DNA of 39,694 bases, from the NCBI GenBank assembly GCA_028692715.1, contig JAQUWU010000043.1, positions 1 through 39,694 on the forward strand, written 5' to 3'. Shown here in pieces: positions 25,809-32,599 of this stretch (within the stretch, counting starts at the first letter, position 1; each line of letters opens with the position of its first letter). Under the pieces are notes generated by a model, which was not told the origin of the DNA, did no database searches, and was given only the letters and a program-made list of their open reading frames with translations. This stretch comes from Paludibacter sp. GTDB lineage: Bacteria > Bacteroidota > Bacteroidia > Bacteroidales > Paludibacteraceae. A program made the position numbers and the translations under genes.

Positions 25809-27308
25809 ATGAATTATATCAGCATAAAAAATAATCAGACCATTTTACTCTCGGATATTCCGGAAAGCAATTACGAATGGTTTTACGATAAGAATATCGA
25901 TTTAGTTTCGGGACATCCCGAGAGGCACTGCGTAAATTATTTTGGTTATAAATCGGGCAATAACATAAAACTGATTTGTTGTATTGCCGATGACTCTACG
26001 CACGAAATTTTAATTTCTACCTGCCTAGTAAATAAAGCACATAATTTGGAATCGTTTAGCAAAAAATTGTTGTGTTTTGAAAAATTTGAACGTGAGATTC
26101 ATGAAAACTTTGGCCTAAACTATATTGATCATCCGTGGTTAAAACCTGTACGTTATGCCAACAACAGATATGATAAGACTCAGGTTATTGCCAACTATCC
26201 TTTTTATTCCATTGATAGCGAAGAATTACACGAAGTCGGCGTTGGACCTATTCACGCAGGCATTATTGAACCCGGTCATTTTCGATTTATTTGTAATGGG
26301 GAGCAGATTTTACATCTTGAAATTCAATTGGGATATCAACACCGGGGCATTGAACAACTTTTTATCAAAAAGAAAAAACTACTTCAACGTGCCACTTTGG
26401 CTGAAAGTATAGCCGGTGATACAGCGGTTGGTCATAGTGTGACATTTGCACATGTTTGGGAAAGTTTATGTGATTTTCAGGCATCTAGAGATATTGAATA
26501 CTCCAGGACATTGGCGCTGGAGCTTGAACGACTGGCGATTCATGTAGGCGATCTAAGCGGTGCTTGTACCGATGTAGCCTACCAGTTAGGAAGCTCGGTA
26601 CTTGGCCGCCTGCGAACACCTATCATTAATTTTTTACAAGAATGGGGTGGAAATCGATTAGCAAAAGGATTAATCCGTCCCGGACGAAATCAGTTCCCAT
26701 TCACACCGGCATTGGCCCAACGTTTAAAAGAAGTTTTGGATATTTTTGAACCCGAGTTTAATGAAATGGTTGAAAAACTATTTTCATTGCCCAGCGCTTT
26801 GTCGCGTTTCGAACGAACCGGTGTTGTATCAAATGCTGATGCATTGTCAATTGGCGCAGTTGGTATGGCGGCGCGCATGACCAATTTAAAGAGAGATATT
26901 CGGACATCACATCCATTTAGCCTTTATGCTGAATTTGATCATCAGCCTATACTGAAACGTCACGGGGATGTTTATTCTCGTATTCAAATTCGGAAAGAAG
27001 AAGTTAAACAATCCATTTCATATATCCGAAAATTAATTTCTGAAGTAGAACCGTTAATAGAACAAGATCAAATTTTAAACACTCCAAAACCAAATTCCTT
27101 TTGTCTTTCATTAGTTGAAGGATGGCGTGGTGAAATTTGTCACTGTGCTTTAACCGATAAAAATGGAGAATTAATGCTTTACAAAATAAAAGATCCTTCG
27201 TTCCACAATTGGTTGGCTCTGGCTTTGTCCGTAAGAAATAACGAAATCTCAGATTTTCCGATTTGTAATAAAAGTTTCAATTTATCTTACTCGGGTCACG
27301 ATTTGTGA
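25809..27308 (+). CDS. hyfG: HyfG-like large subunit lacking all Ni-binding cysteines (NuoC-NuoD type)
   Basis: A 499-residue fusion of a NuoC-like N-terminal domain (1-115, ending FEREIHENFGLNYIDHPWLKP) and a NuoD/hydrogenase large-subunit domain with GPIHAGIIEPGHFRF (about 146-160) and YQHRGIEQLF. In group 4 [NiFe] hydrogenases the next motif is RxCGxC followed by H. Here the aligned segment is IAGDTAVGH, so the two cysteines are A202 and T205. The C-terminal DPCxxC motif aligns with FNLSYSGHD, giving S493 and G496. No Ni-Fe site can form, so it is not a hydrogenase. This matches the energy-converting hydrogenase-related (Ehr) type. The C-terminus is not processed-type. The true reaction is unknown. 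Confidence 0.88.
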   Translation: MNYISIKNNQTILLSDIPESNYEWFYDKNIDLVSGHPERHCVNYFGYKSGNNIKLICCIADDSTHEILISTCLVNKAHNLESFSKKLLCFEKFEREIHENFGLNYIDHPWLKPVRYANNRYDKTQVIANYPFYSIDSEELHEVGVGPIHAGIIEPGHFRFICNGEQILHLEIQLGYQHRGIEQLFIKKKKLLQRATLAESIAGDTAVGHSVTFAHVWESLCDFQASRDIEYSRTLALELERLAIHVGDLSGACTDVAYQLGSSVLGRLRTPIINFLQEWGGNRLAKGLIRPGRNQFPFTPALAQRLKEVLDIFEPEFNEMVEKLFSLPSALSRFERTGVVSNADALSIGAVGMAARMTNLKRDIRTSHPFSLYAEFDHQPILKRHGDVYSRIQIRKEEVKQSISYIRKLISEVEPLIEQDQILNTPKPNSFCLSLVEGWRGEICHCALTDKNGELMLYKIKDPSFHNWLALALSVRNNEISDFPICNKSFNLSYSGHDL

Positions 27309-27309
27309 T

Positions 27310-27405
27310 TAATGGGGTAATATGCTAATGAGGTAATATGATAATGGGGTAATATGCTAATGAGGTAATATGCTAATGGGGTGATCTGATAATGAGGTAA
27401 TCTGA
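27310..27405. repeat. Octamer-based tandem array upstream of the S23 gene
   Basis: Six perfect-length 16-bp units (27310-27405), each made of two 8-mers (TAATGRGG then TAATATGC/A or variants). Units 1, 3, 5 begin TAATGGGG and units 2, 4, 6 begin TAATGAGG, so there is a 32-bp higher-order repeat present three times. It starts 2 bp after the hyfG stop codon and ends 44 bp before the next gene. Confidence 0.9.
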
Positions 27406-27449
27406 TAATGAAAAAATAATCTAATTTACTTATATAACAATAATGATTT

Positions 27450-27797
27450 ATGGCTGGTAAAAATATAATTTTGGAGAAAAGCCTCGAATTTGCGTTAGAA
27501 ATTATTGAGTACGCAGAGATATTGGAAGCGCAACGGAAATATGTAATAAGTAATCAGTTGCTCAAATCAGGAACTTCCATCGGAGCAAATATCAATGAAG
27601 CACAATCTTGTGAAAGTCGTGCAGATTTTATCCATAAACTCAAGATTGCAGCAAAAGAAGCTCAAGAAACATCCTTTTGGTTAACCCTTTGCAACAAAGC
27701 AAACACTTATCCTTCAAACTTGTCATTACAAGAGAAATTAGAAGAAATACAAAGATTACTTTCAAGTATAATATCATCAACAAAACGTAATTCATAA
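27450..27797 (+). CDS. Four-helix-bundle protein (S23 / 23S rRNA intervening-sequence type)
   Basis: A 115-residue all-alpha protein of the TIGR02436/S23 family, known from 23S rRNA intervening sequences and related to the Avd accessory protein of diversity-generating retroelements. Diagnostic segments are LEKSLEFALEIIEYA (about 8-22), the helix-2 motif SNQLLKSGTSIGANINEAQSC (about 34-54, with S-G-x-S-I-x-A-N-I-x-E), and FIHKLKIAAKEAQETSFWL (about 60-78). Stand-alone copies are scattered in Bacteroidota genomes and their role is unknown. It interrupts an otherwise continuous hyf-like operon. It is flanked upstream by a TAATGRGG octamer array and downstream by an octamer array of opposite orientation, which suggests a mobile or formerly mobile cassette. 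Confidence 0.85.
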   Translation: MAGKNIILEKSLEFALEIIEYAEILEAQRKYVISNQLLKSGTSIGANINEAQSCESRADFIHKLKIAAKEAQETSFWLTLCNKANTYPSNLSLQEKLEEIQRLLSSIISSTKRNS

Positions 27798-27813
27798 ATA
27801 TACTCACATATCC

Positions 27814-27886
27814 CATTAGCTCATTAAAACTATTATCTTCCTCTTACATTAACACATTCTCTCATTAACCAATTAACACATTATCA
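27814..27886. repeat. CATTA-type octamer array (inverted family) before hyfI
   Basis: Octamers with consensus CATTAACA/CATTANCN: two units at 27814-27829 and five in strict register at 27847-27886, with a slipped section between. The array ends 2 bp before the hyfI ATG. CATTAACA is the reverse complement of the TAATGTGT-type unit of which the upstream TAATGRGG array is a variant, so the two arrays flank the S23 gene as inverted repeats. The 91-bp spacer has only one G. Confidence 0.75.
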
Positions 27887-27888
27887 TC

Positions 27889-28641
27889 ATGTTAGATAAT
27901 TTAAAAATAGTATACCACCAGGGAAAGCAATTTATTCCAAACCCAACAACAGTAGAAGTACCCGGTATTTTTAGGGGTCGACCTGTGATTAGTAGTGAGA
28001 AAGTGAATGAAACTGAACTGCTAAATTTATGTCCAACAGGTGCCATCACAAATAATCCAATAAAAATAGACCTTGGTAAATGCACATTTTGCGGAGAATG
28101 CGCCATGCGTTTTCCTGAAAAAATTTCTTTTACTAAAGATTACAAACTCTCCAGCAACGAACGAACCAATTTGATCGTCAAAGAAGGTGAAGATAAACCG
28201 ATTGAAGTGAATCCTGATACTGTTCGGGAAGAAATACATCGTGTTTTTGGCAGATCACTTAAACTCAGATCTATTTCAGCAGGTGGCGATAATAGCTGCG
28301 AGTGGGAATTGGGTGCAGCCAATAATGTACAATTTGATATAAGTAGATATGGGATTGATTTTGTAGCATCACCACGTCACGCCGATGGCATAGTTATTAC
28401 CGGACCCATAACAAAAAACATGACCGAAGCAATCCAAATCTGCTATGATGCGATGCCCGAACCCAAAATAATAGTACTCGTTGGTACTGATGCTATTAGC
28501 GGTGGGATATTTGCTGACAGTCCTGCCATTGATCGTAGTTTTTTGGAAAAACACAAGGTTGATCTTTATATTGCCGGTAATCCAGCACATCCACTCACTA
28601 TTATAAACGGATTTTTGAATTTAACCAGGATGGAAAAATAA
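27889..28641 (+). CDS. hyfI: HyfI-like small subunit fused to a ferredoxin domain, proximal cluster degenerate
   Basis: A 250-residue NuoB/HyfI-type subunit with an N-terminal ferredoxin domain. In the ferredoxin domain C48 (LCPTGAI) and C65, C68, C71 (CTFCGEC) are present, while the CP of the second motif is F75-P76. In two-cluster ferredoxins these four are the ligands of one cluster, so one [4Fe-4S] is kept and the other lost. The NuoB-like domain (about 120-250) aligns well (GRSLKLRSISAGG, FVASPRHADGIVITGP, AISGGIF, AHPLTIINGFL). Of the four proximal-cluster cysteines only C137 remains; the others are D134, D201 and N231. Together with the altered large subunit this indicates a non-hydrogenase function. 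Confidence 0.88.
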   Translation: MLDNLKIVYHQGKQFIPNPTTVEVPGIFRGRPVISSEKVNETELLNLCPTGAITNNPIKIDLGKCTFCGECAMRFPEKISFTKDYKLSSNERTNLIVKEGEDKPIEVNPDTVREEIHRVFGRSLKLRSISAGGDNSCEWELGAANNVQFDISRYGIDFVASPRHADGIVITGPITKNMTEAIQICYDAMPEPKIIVLVGTDAISGGIFADSPAIDRSFLEKHKVDLYIAGNPAHPLTIINGFLNLTRMEK

Positions 28642-28737
28642 TCCGGTATTTCAGGTTTTAGGATATTTGTAAATGCTAATAAAATAATTGAAGTCCGGTT
28701 TAAATAACAATAGTTTGTTATAAAATATTCAATTTCA

Positions 28738-28758
28738 CCTGTCTATTCGGCAGACAGG
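28738..28758. repeat. 7-bp hairpin downstream of hyfI
   Basis: CCTGTCT (28738-28744) pairs with AGACAGG (28752-28758). The CCTGYCNNCAG-type sequence recurs in degenerate form near 7649 and 39288, so it may be a scattered short repeat. Confidence 0.5.
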
Positions 28759-28764
28759 CACAAA

Positions 28765-28835
28765 GACGCAAAGGAAACTGTGAAGTTTTCACTACCGATA
28801 AATCGGCATGTTTCATTTGCGTCAAGTTTTTTTTT
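28765..28835 (+). terminator. Three-way-junction structure with T-run (end of hyf-like operon)
   Basis: An outer 14-bp stem with one mismatch (28765-28778 with 28810-28823) encloses two small hairpins: GTGAA/TTCAC (28780-28792) and CCGAT/ATCGG (28795-28806). A run of nine T follows at 28827-28835. It sits between the convergent ends of hyfI and ettA and is a likely terminator for the + strand operon. The branched shape is unusual for a terminator. Confidence 0.6.
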
Positions 28836-28867
28836 GAATTAGCCTCTGTTATTTGGTTTCAAATTTA

Positions 28868-30538
28868 TTAAACCATCAGTTTTTTATAGCGTATTCGTTT
28901 AGGTCCTTCGTCACCCAAGCGTATTTTCTTGTTTTCTTCGTATTCAGAATATGAACCTTCGAAAACAAAAATTTCAGAATTACCTTCGAAAGCAATAATA
29001 TGTGTGCAGATACGATCGAGAAACCAACGGTCGTGGCTGATAACAACAGCACAACCGGCAAAAGCTTCCAATCCTTCTTCCAATGCGCGCAAGGTATTAA
29101 CGTCAATGTCGTTGGTTGGTTCATCGAGCAGAAGTACATTGGCTTCAGATTTCAGCGTGAGTGCTAAGTGCAATCGGTTACGTTCACCACCCGAAAGCAC
29201 TCCGCAAAGTTTTTCCTGATCGCCACCTGCAAAGTTGAAGTGCGAAAGATAGGCTCGCGCATTGATTTCTTTTCCTCCGACACGAATAAATTCCGTTCCT
29301 CCGGAAATAACCTGATAAACAGTTTTTTCAGGATCAATATCGGCGTGGCTTTGATCTACATAACCAATTTTTACAGTTTCCCCTACTTCAAAAGTACCTT
29401 TATCGGCTTTTTCCATTTCCATCATCATGCGGAAAAGGGTTGTTTTTCCGGCGCCATTTGGTCCGATAATTCCGACAATTCCATTTGGAGGTAACATAAA
29501 GTTCAGATTTTCAAACAAAAGTTTTTCACCAAAAGCTTTCGATACATCAATTGCTTCAACTACTTTATTTCCCAAACGTGGACCGTTAGGAATAAAAAGC
29601 TCGAGTTTTTCTTCTTGCTCTTTTTGGTCGGCATTGATTAATTTATCATAAGCTTCCAAACGGGCTTTTCCTTTGGCATGACGAGCTTTTGGTGCCATCC
29701 GAACCCATTCTAACTCACGCTCGAGTGTTTTACGTCGTTTGCTGGCTTGTTTCTCTTCACCGGCCATGCGAGCTGTTTTTTGTTCGAGCCACGAAGTATA
29801 ATTTCCTTTCCATGGAATTCCTTCGCCACGGTCAAGTTCAAGAATCCAACCGGACACATTATCGAGGAAGTAACGGTCGTGGGTGATAGCAATTACTGTT
29901 CCTGCGTATTGTTGTAGGTGATGTTCTAACCATTCTACCGATTCAGCATCCAAGTGGTTTGTAGGTTCATCCAACAATAAAATGTCAGGTTGACGAAGTA
30001 ACAATCGACACAATGCTACTCGGCGAAGTTCACCTCCGGAAAGGTTTTTAATCAATGCTTCTTCAGGAGGACAACGCAAGGCATCCATTGCTCGTTCCAG
30101 TTTATTGTCCAAATTCCATGCATCAGCATGATCCAATAATTCCTGAAGTTCTCCCTGACGGGCAATCAACTTATCGAAATCAGCATCCGGCTCAGCAAAT
30201 TGTTCATTAATTTTATCGTATTCTGCTATCATGTCTACAATTTCCTGAACTCCTTCCTGAACAATTTCTTTGACCGTTTTTGTAGGGTCGAGTTTTGGAT
30301 CTTGTTCCAAATAGCCAACAGAATATCCAGGAGAAAATACAACTTCTCCATCGAATACTTTTTCAACACCGGCAATAATTTTAAGTAAAGTAGATTTACC
30401 TGAACCGTTTAACCCGATAATGCCGATTTTAGCACCGTAGAAGAATGATAAGTAGATGTTATTCAATACTTTTTTTTGAGGGGGAAAAGTCCTGCTTACA
30501 CCCACCATCGAGAAAATTACTTTTTTATCGTCAGCCAT
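28868..30538 (-). CDS. ettA: Energy-dependent translational throttle protein EttA (ABC-F)
   Basis: A 556-residue ABC-F protein with two ATP-binding cassettes and no membrane segments. Cassette 1 has Walker A GLNGSGKST (about 43-51), signature LSGGELRRVAL and Walker B LLLDEPTNHLDAESVEWLEHHL. Cassette 2 has GPNGAGKTT, LSGGERNRLHLA and LLLDEPTNDIDVNTLRALE. The linker between them has the P-site-interaction region ELEWVRMAPKARHAKGKARL. Length, the N-terminus (FSMVGVSRTFPPQKKVLNNI) and end (GPKRIRYKKLMV) match EttA rather than Uup or the resistance ABC-Fs. EttA binds the ribosomal E site and gates early elongation according to ATP/ADP. Monocistronic. Confidence 0.95.
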   Translation of the reverse strand: MADDKKVIFSMVGVSRTFPPQKKVLNNIYLSFFYGAKIGIIGLNGSGKSTLLKIIAGVEKVFDGEVVFSPGYSVGYLEQDPKLDPTKTVKEIVQEGVQEIVDMIAEYDKINEQFAEPDADFDKLIARQGELQELLDHADAWNLDNKLERAMDALRCPPEEALIKNLSGGELRRVALCRLLLRQPDILLLDEPTNHLDAESVEWLEHHLQQYAGTVIAITHDRYFLDNVSGWILELDRGEGIPWKGNYTSWLEQKTARMAGEEKQASKRRKTLERELEWVRMAPKARHAKGKARLEAYDKLINADQKEQEEKLELFIPNGPRLGNKVVEAIDVSKAFGEKLLFENLNFMLPPNGIVGIIGPNGAGKTTLFRMMMEMEKADKGTFEVGETVKIGYVDQSHADIDPEKTVYQVISGGTEFIRVGGKEINARAYLSHFNFAGGDQEKLCGVLSGGERNRLHLALTLKSEANVLLLDEPTNDIDVNTLRALEEGLEAFAGCAVVISHDRWFLDRICTHIIAFEGNSEIFVFEGSYSEYEENKKIRLGDEGPKRIRYKKLMV

Positions 30539-30540
30539 AA

Positions 30541-30582
30541 ATTCAATTCAAAATTAATAATTCATAATGCACAATTCGTAAT
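30541..30582. repeat. Six-unit 7-bp periodic array forming the ettA leader
   Basis: On the minus strand six heptamers all beginning ATT (ATTACGA, ATTGTGC, ATTATGA, ATTATTA, ATTTTGA, ATTGAAT) run to 2 bp before the ettA ATG. With transcription predicted to start near 30586 the array is essentially the whole 5' leader. Confidence 0.7.
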
Positions 30583-30590
30583 TGGAAGTG

Positions 30591-30598
30591 CAAAGATA
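30591..30598 (-). promoter_or_regulatory. -7 element of the ettA promoter
   Basis: On the minus strand TATCTTTG matches the Bacteroidota -7 consensus and is followed by C. No clear TTTG is seen about 19 bp upstream. The predicted leader is about 45 nt. Confidence 0.6.
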
Positions 30599-30649
30599 CA
30601 AAGAATGAAAGAAATTGTAAAATGGTTATGTTTATTCATTTAAACAATA

Positions 30650-30676
30650 ATAGGATGACTTTTTGGATCATCCTAT
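30650..30676 (-). terminator. Hairpin terminator of the methyltransferase gene
   Basis: ATAGGATGA (30650-30658) pairs with TCATCCTAT (30668-30676) around a 9-nt loop, 26 bp past the methyltransferase stop codon. On the minus strand it is followed by an imperfect T-rich stretch. Confidence 0.6.
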
Positions 30677-30702
30677 CAATAATAATGGTTTGAATGCTGG
30701 AA

Positions 30703-31593
30703 TTATTTTCTTTCTAACACAAAAATCATATATTTCTTTTCGTTTTCAAATTTTACAGGATCAATGGAAGCAACTTCTTTTTCAATTTTTTTATCAATTC
30801 CTTCCCGAATCTCATAGGTGAGGTAATACCAAAAACCTTGTTTGTAGCGGAATTTTTCGAAGGCAAAGTTTTTTAGCGGGAAAATAAATCTGTCGACATA
30901 CAAACGTAAAAAACGGAGCATGGGCAGAATATTGGGAGTAATGTCTTTTTGGTAAACAATTTTCCAATTCGATTGATCAATTTTTTCAATAAAATCGGTC
31001 AATAAATGCGACGACTTGTTGATGCCATCGTTATTCAGTCTGAAATAATCAGTAATTATCCATTTTGCACCCGATTCGGTAATGGCATTGATTTTCTCCA
31101 ATCCTTTTTCAAGGTTTATATATTGAAATGATTCGGAATTTATGACTGTGGAATATTTTTTTGTTTCTTCCACTTCTTCAAATTTACAATTGTGTACAGG
31201 AATGTTTTTGTATTTATTCTGTATATGTCTTATTTGATTTTTGTTAGGAGTAAGTGCTACTACATTAAATTTTTGTTCAGTCAAGATAGCCGAAAGACCA
31301 CCCATACCACAACCTACATCCAATATAAGTCCTTTTTTATCAGTGATTAAATCAATAATATTCTGAGCATACAGTATTTGTGCATCTTCTACCGATTTTA
31401 TTGAAATTGTATCCGGAGCAATGGTTGTATCCTCAAAATACCCATAATGCAGCATGTCATTTTTTAGAATTTTAGAATACAAATTCAATTCCAGATCGCT
31501 TTTGGATTTATCGTATTTGCCATTCTGCTTATTTAATTGGTGCGCTCTTATCCATTTTATAGGATTCAAAAGTTGTATGTACTTTGTTTTCAT
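30703..31593 (-). CDS. SAM-dependent methyltransferase (class I)
   Basis: A 296-residue protein. After about 85 residues it has the class I SAM-binding motif LILDVGCGMGGLSAIL (about 89-104), preceded by EDAQILYAQNIIDLI. Further Rossmann strands are VVALTPNKNQIRHI (acidic ribose residue replaced by a T-P-N loop) and the post-motif segment STVINSESFQYINLEKGLEKI. The arrangement (HYGYFEDT near 50, then motif I) resembles cyclopropane-fatty-acid-synthase-like and small-molecule methyltransferases. Substrate unknown. The C-terminal third is basic and aromatic-rich. It stands alone, separated from the gene upstream on the same strand by repeat copy 3. No consensus promoter was recognised. Confidence 0.8.
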   Translation of the reverse strand: MKTKYIQLLNPIKWIRAHQLNKQNGKYDKSKSDLELNLYSKILKNDMLHYGYFEDTTIAPDTISIKSVEDAQILYAQNIIDLITDKKGLILDVGCGMGGLSAILTEQKFNVVALTPNKNQIRHIQNKYKNIPVHNCKFEEVEETKKYSTVINSESFQYINLEKGLEKINAITESGAKWIITDYFRLNNDGINKSSHLLTDFIEKIDQSNWKIVYQKDITPNILPMLRFLRLYVDRFIFPLKNFAFEKFRYKQGFWYYLTYEIREGIDKKIEKEVASIDPVKFENEKKYMIFVLERK

Positions 31594-31653
31594 TCGAAAA
31601 ATTTGTTCAGTTTGAACTTGTATGAAGAATCCTATTATTTAGAAGTATATTTT

Positions 31654-31846
31654 GTAACTACTCAGCCCCCCCAACCCCTCCCTCGTTTCTCATGAGGTAA
31701 ACACCTAAAGGGGGAGTTCTGGAGCGACATTCATTATTTATGCGCTTTAATTTGGCTGTTTTTTTTTGTGAAAACTACATTTTTTTACTCTGCAATTTTC
31801 CCTAAAAACGTCAAATGAAGTACTTCTTGAAGTGCCGAGTAGTCAC
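31654..31846. repeat. Dispersed repeat, copy 3 (long form, 193 bp)
   Basis: Same family and orientation as the copies at 5005 and 7332, with the GTAACTACTCAG left end and the GAGTAGTCAC right end. The extra hairpin reads CCTCGT-ttctc-ATGAGG. Loop and one stem pair differ from copy 2, but six pairs (one G-T) are kept. It lies between the MscS-like gene and the methyltransferase gene and is not near any transposase. Confidence 0.9.
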
Positions 31847-31870
31847 GTTTTTTGTAATCTTTTCAAATGA

Positions 31871-32578
31871 TCAACGTTTAAGCCCAAATTTTTTATTTAT
31901 GGCTTCTTTTACATAATTAATGTGTGTATTGTTTCGAGCCTGAACATGTATCTCAAATTGATAACAAAGTTCGTTTTCTGAAATAAAGTTTACTTCAGGA
32001 TTGTTATTAATTATTAGCCAGGGTGATGCTAATAGCATTTTCCGTATGGCTGATTCCGTATTTTTTATGCTGTCGGTTTTATTTGTTTCGATGGCAAATT
32101 TACTTTCTTCAAAAGATTTTGTTTCCATTTTTTCCGAAATAACTTCAGAACTCAAGCGGGAATAGGGTATTTTGAGAAGTTTGTTCTCTTTTGTCTGAAT
32201 TAATATATGTGTCAGAAGCATTGATTCCAAATGTCCGTAGAAATTACCGAATTGAATATAATCCCCTTTTGTGAATTTATTTTGTAATCTGAATACGATA
32301 CCGGCGATGAAATCTTTCATAAAAAACCATCCTAATAAAGCACTTATTATTACAATGGTTGAGCTCATTACCAGATTATAGTAAACTTCATCCCTGAAAA
32401 GATATTTCATCGACCAAAATCCGACCACAACCCATATAATAGGAGAAATGACTGGAATTAGACGTTTTAAGTCGCTAATTAACCGATATTTTTTACTAAA
32501 TCTTTTTACTAAAATTCGGGCAAATTGAATTAAAAAGAATGTAGTTAAGACAACTATAAATACTATAATAACTTTCAT
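31871..32578 (-). CDS. MscS-family mechanosensitive channel-like protein
   Basis: A 235-residue membrane protein. Three hydrophobic segments (about 3-22, 37-60, 68-88) are followed by the MscS beta domain: MKDFIAGIVFRLQNKFTKGDYIQFGNFYGHLESMLLTH pattern at about 87-125 (split here for length), then LLKIPYSRLSSEVI. The rest is a C-terminal alpha/beta domain (about 150-235). This is the MscS pore-lining and vestibule layout, though the TM3 Gly/Ala packing is weak. It begins 21 bp after the stop codon of the 1694-residue permease-ATPase gene, so the two are very probably one operon. A role in osmotic adjustment (ion release on hypo-osmotic shock) is inferred from the family and from the neighbour. 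Confidence 0.78.
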   Translation of the reverse strand: MKVIIVFIVVLTTFFLIQFARILVKRFSKKYRLISDLKRLIPVISPIIWVVVGFWSMKYLFRDEVYYNLVMSSTIVIISALLGWFFMKDFIAGIVFRLQNKFTKGDYIQFGNFYGHLESMLLTHILIQTKENKLLKIPYSRLSSEVISEKMETKSFEESKFAIETNKTDSIKNTESAIRKMLLASPWLIINNNPEVNFISENELCYQFEIHVQARNNTHINYVKEAINKKFGLKR

Positions 32579-32599
32579 ATTTTGTTTGATTTATAATAA

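Noticed and set aside
27310-27886. CRISPR-like array around the S23 gene
   Set aside because: The repeats are contiguous 8- or 16-bp units without unique spacers, and no cas gene is present.
18540-28641. Annotating the operon simply as hydrogenase-4 (H2-evolving)
   Set aside because: All four Ni ligands and most proximal-cluster cysteines are replaced, so H2 chemistry at a [NiFe] site is not possible; hyf symbols are kept only for subunit homology.
29168-29494. 108-residue plus-strand frame inside ettA
   Set aside because: Antisense shadow of a highly conserved gene.
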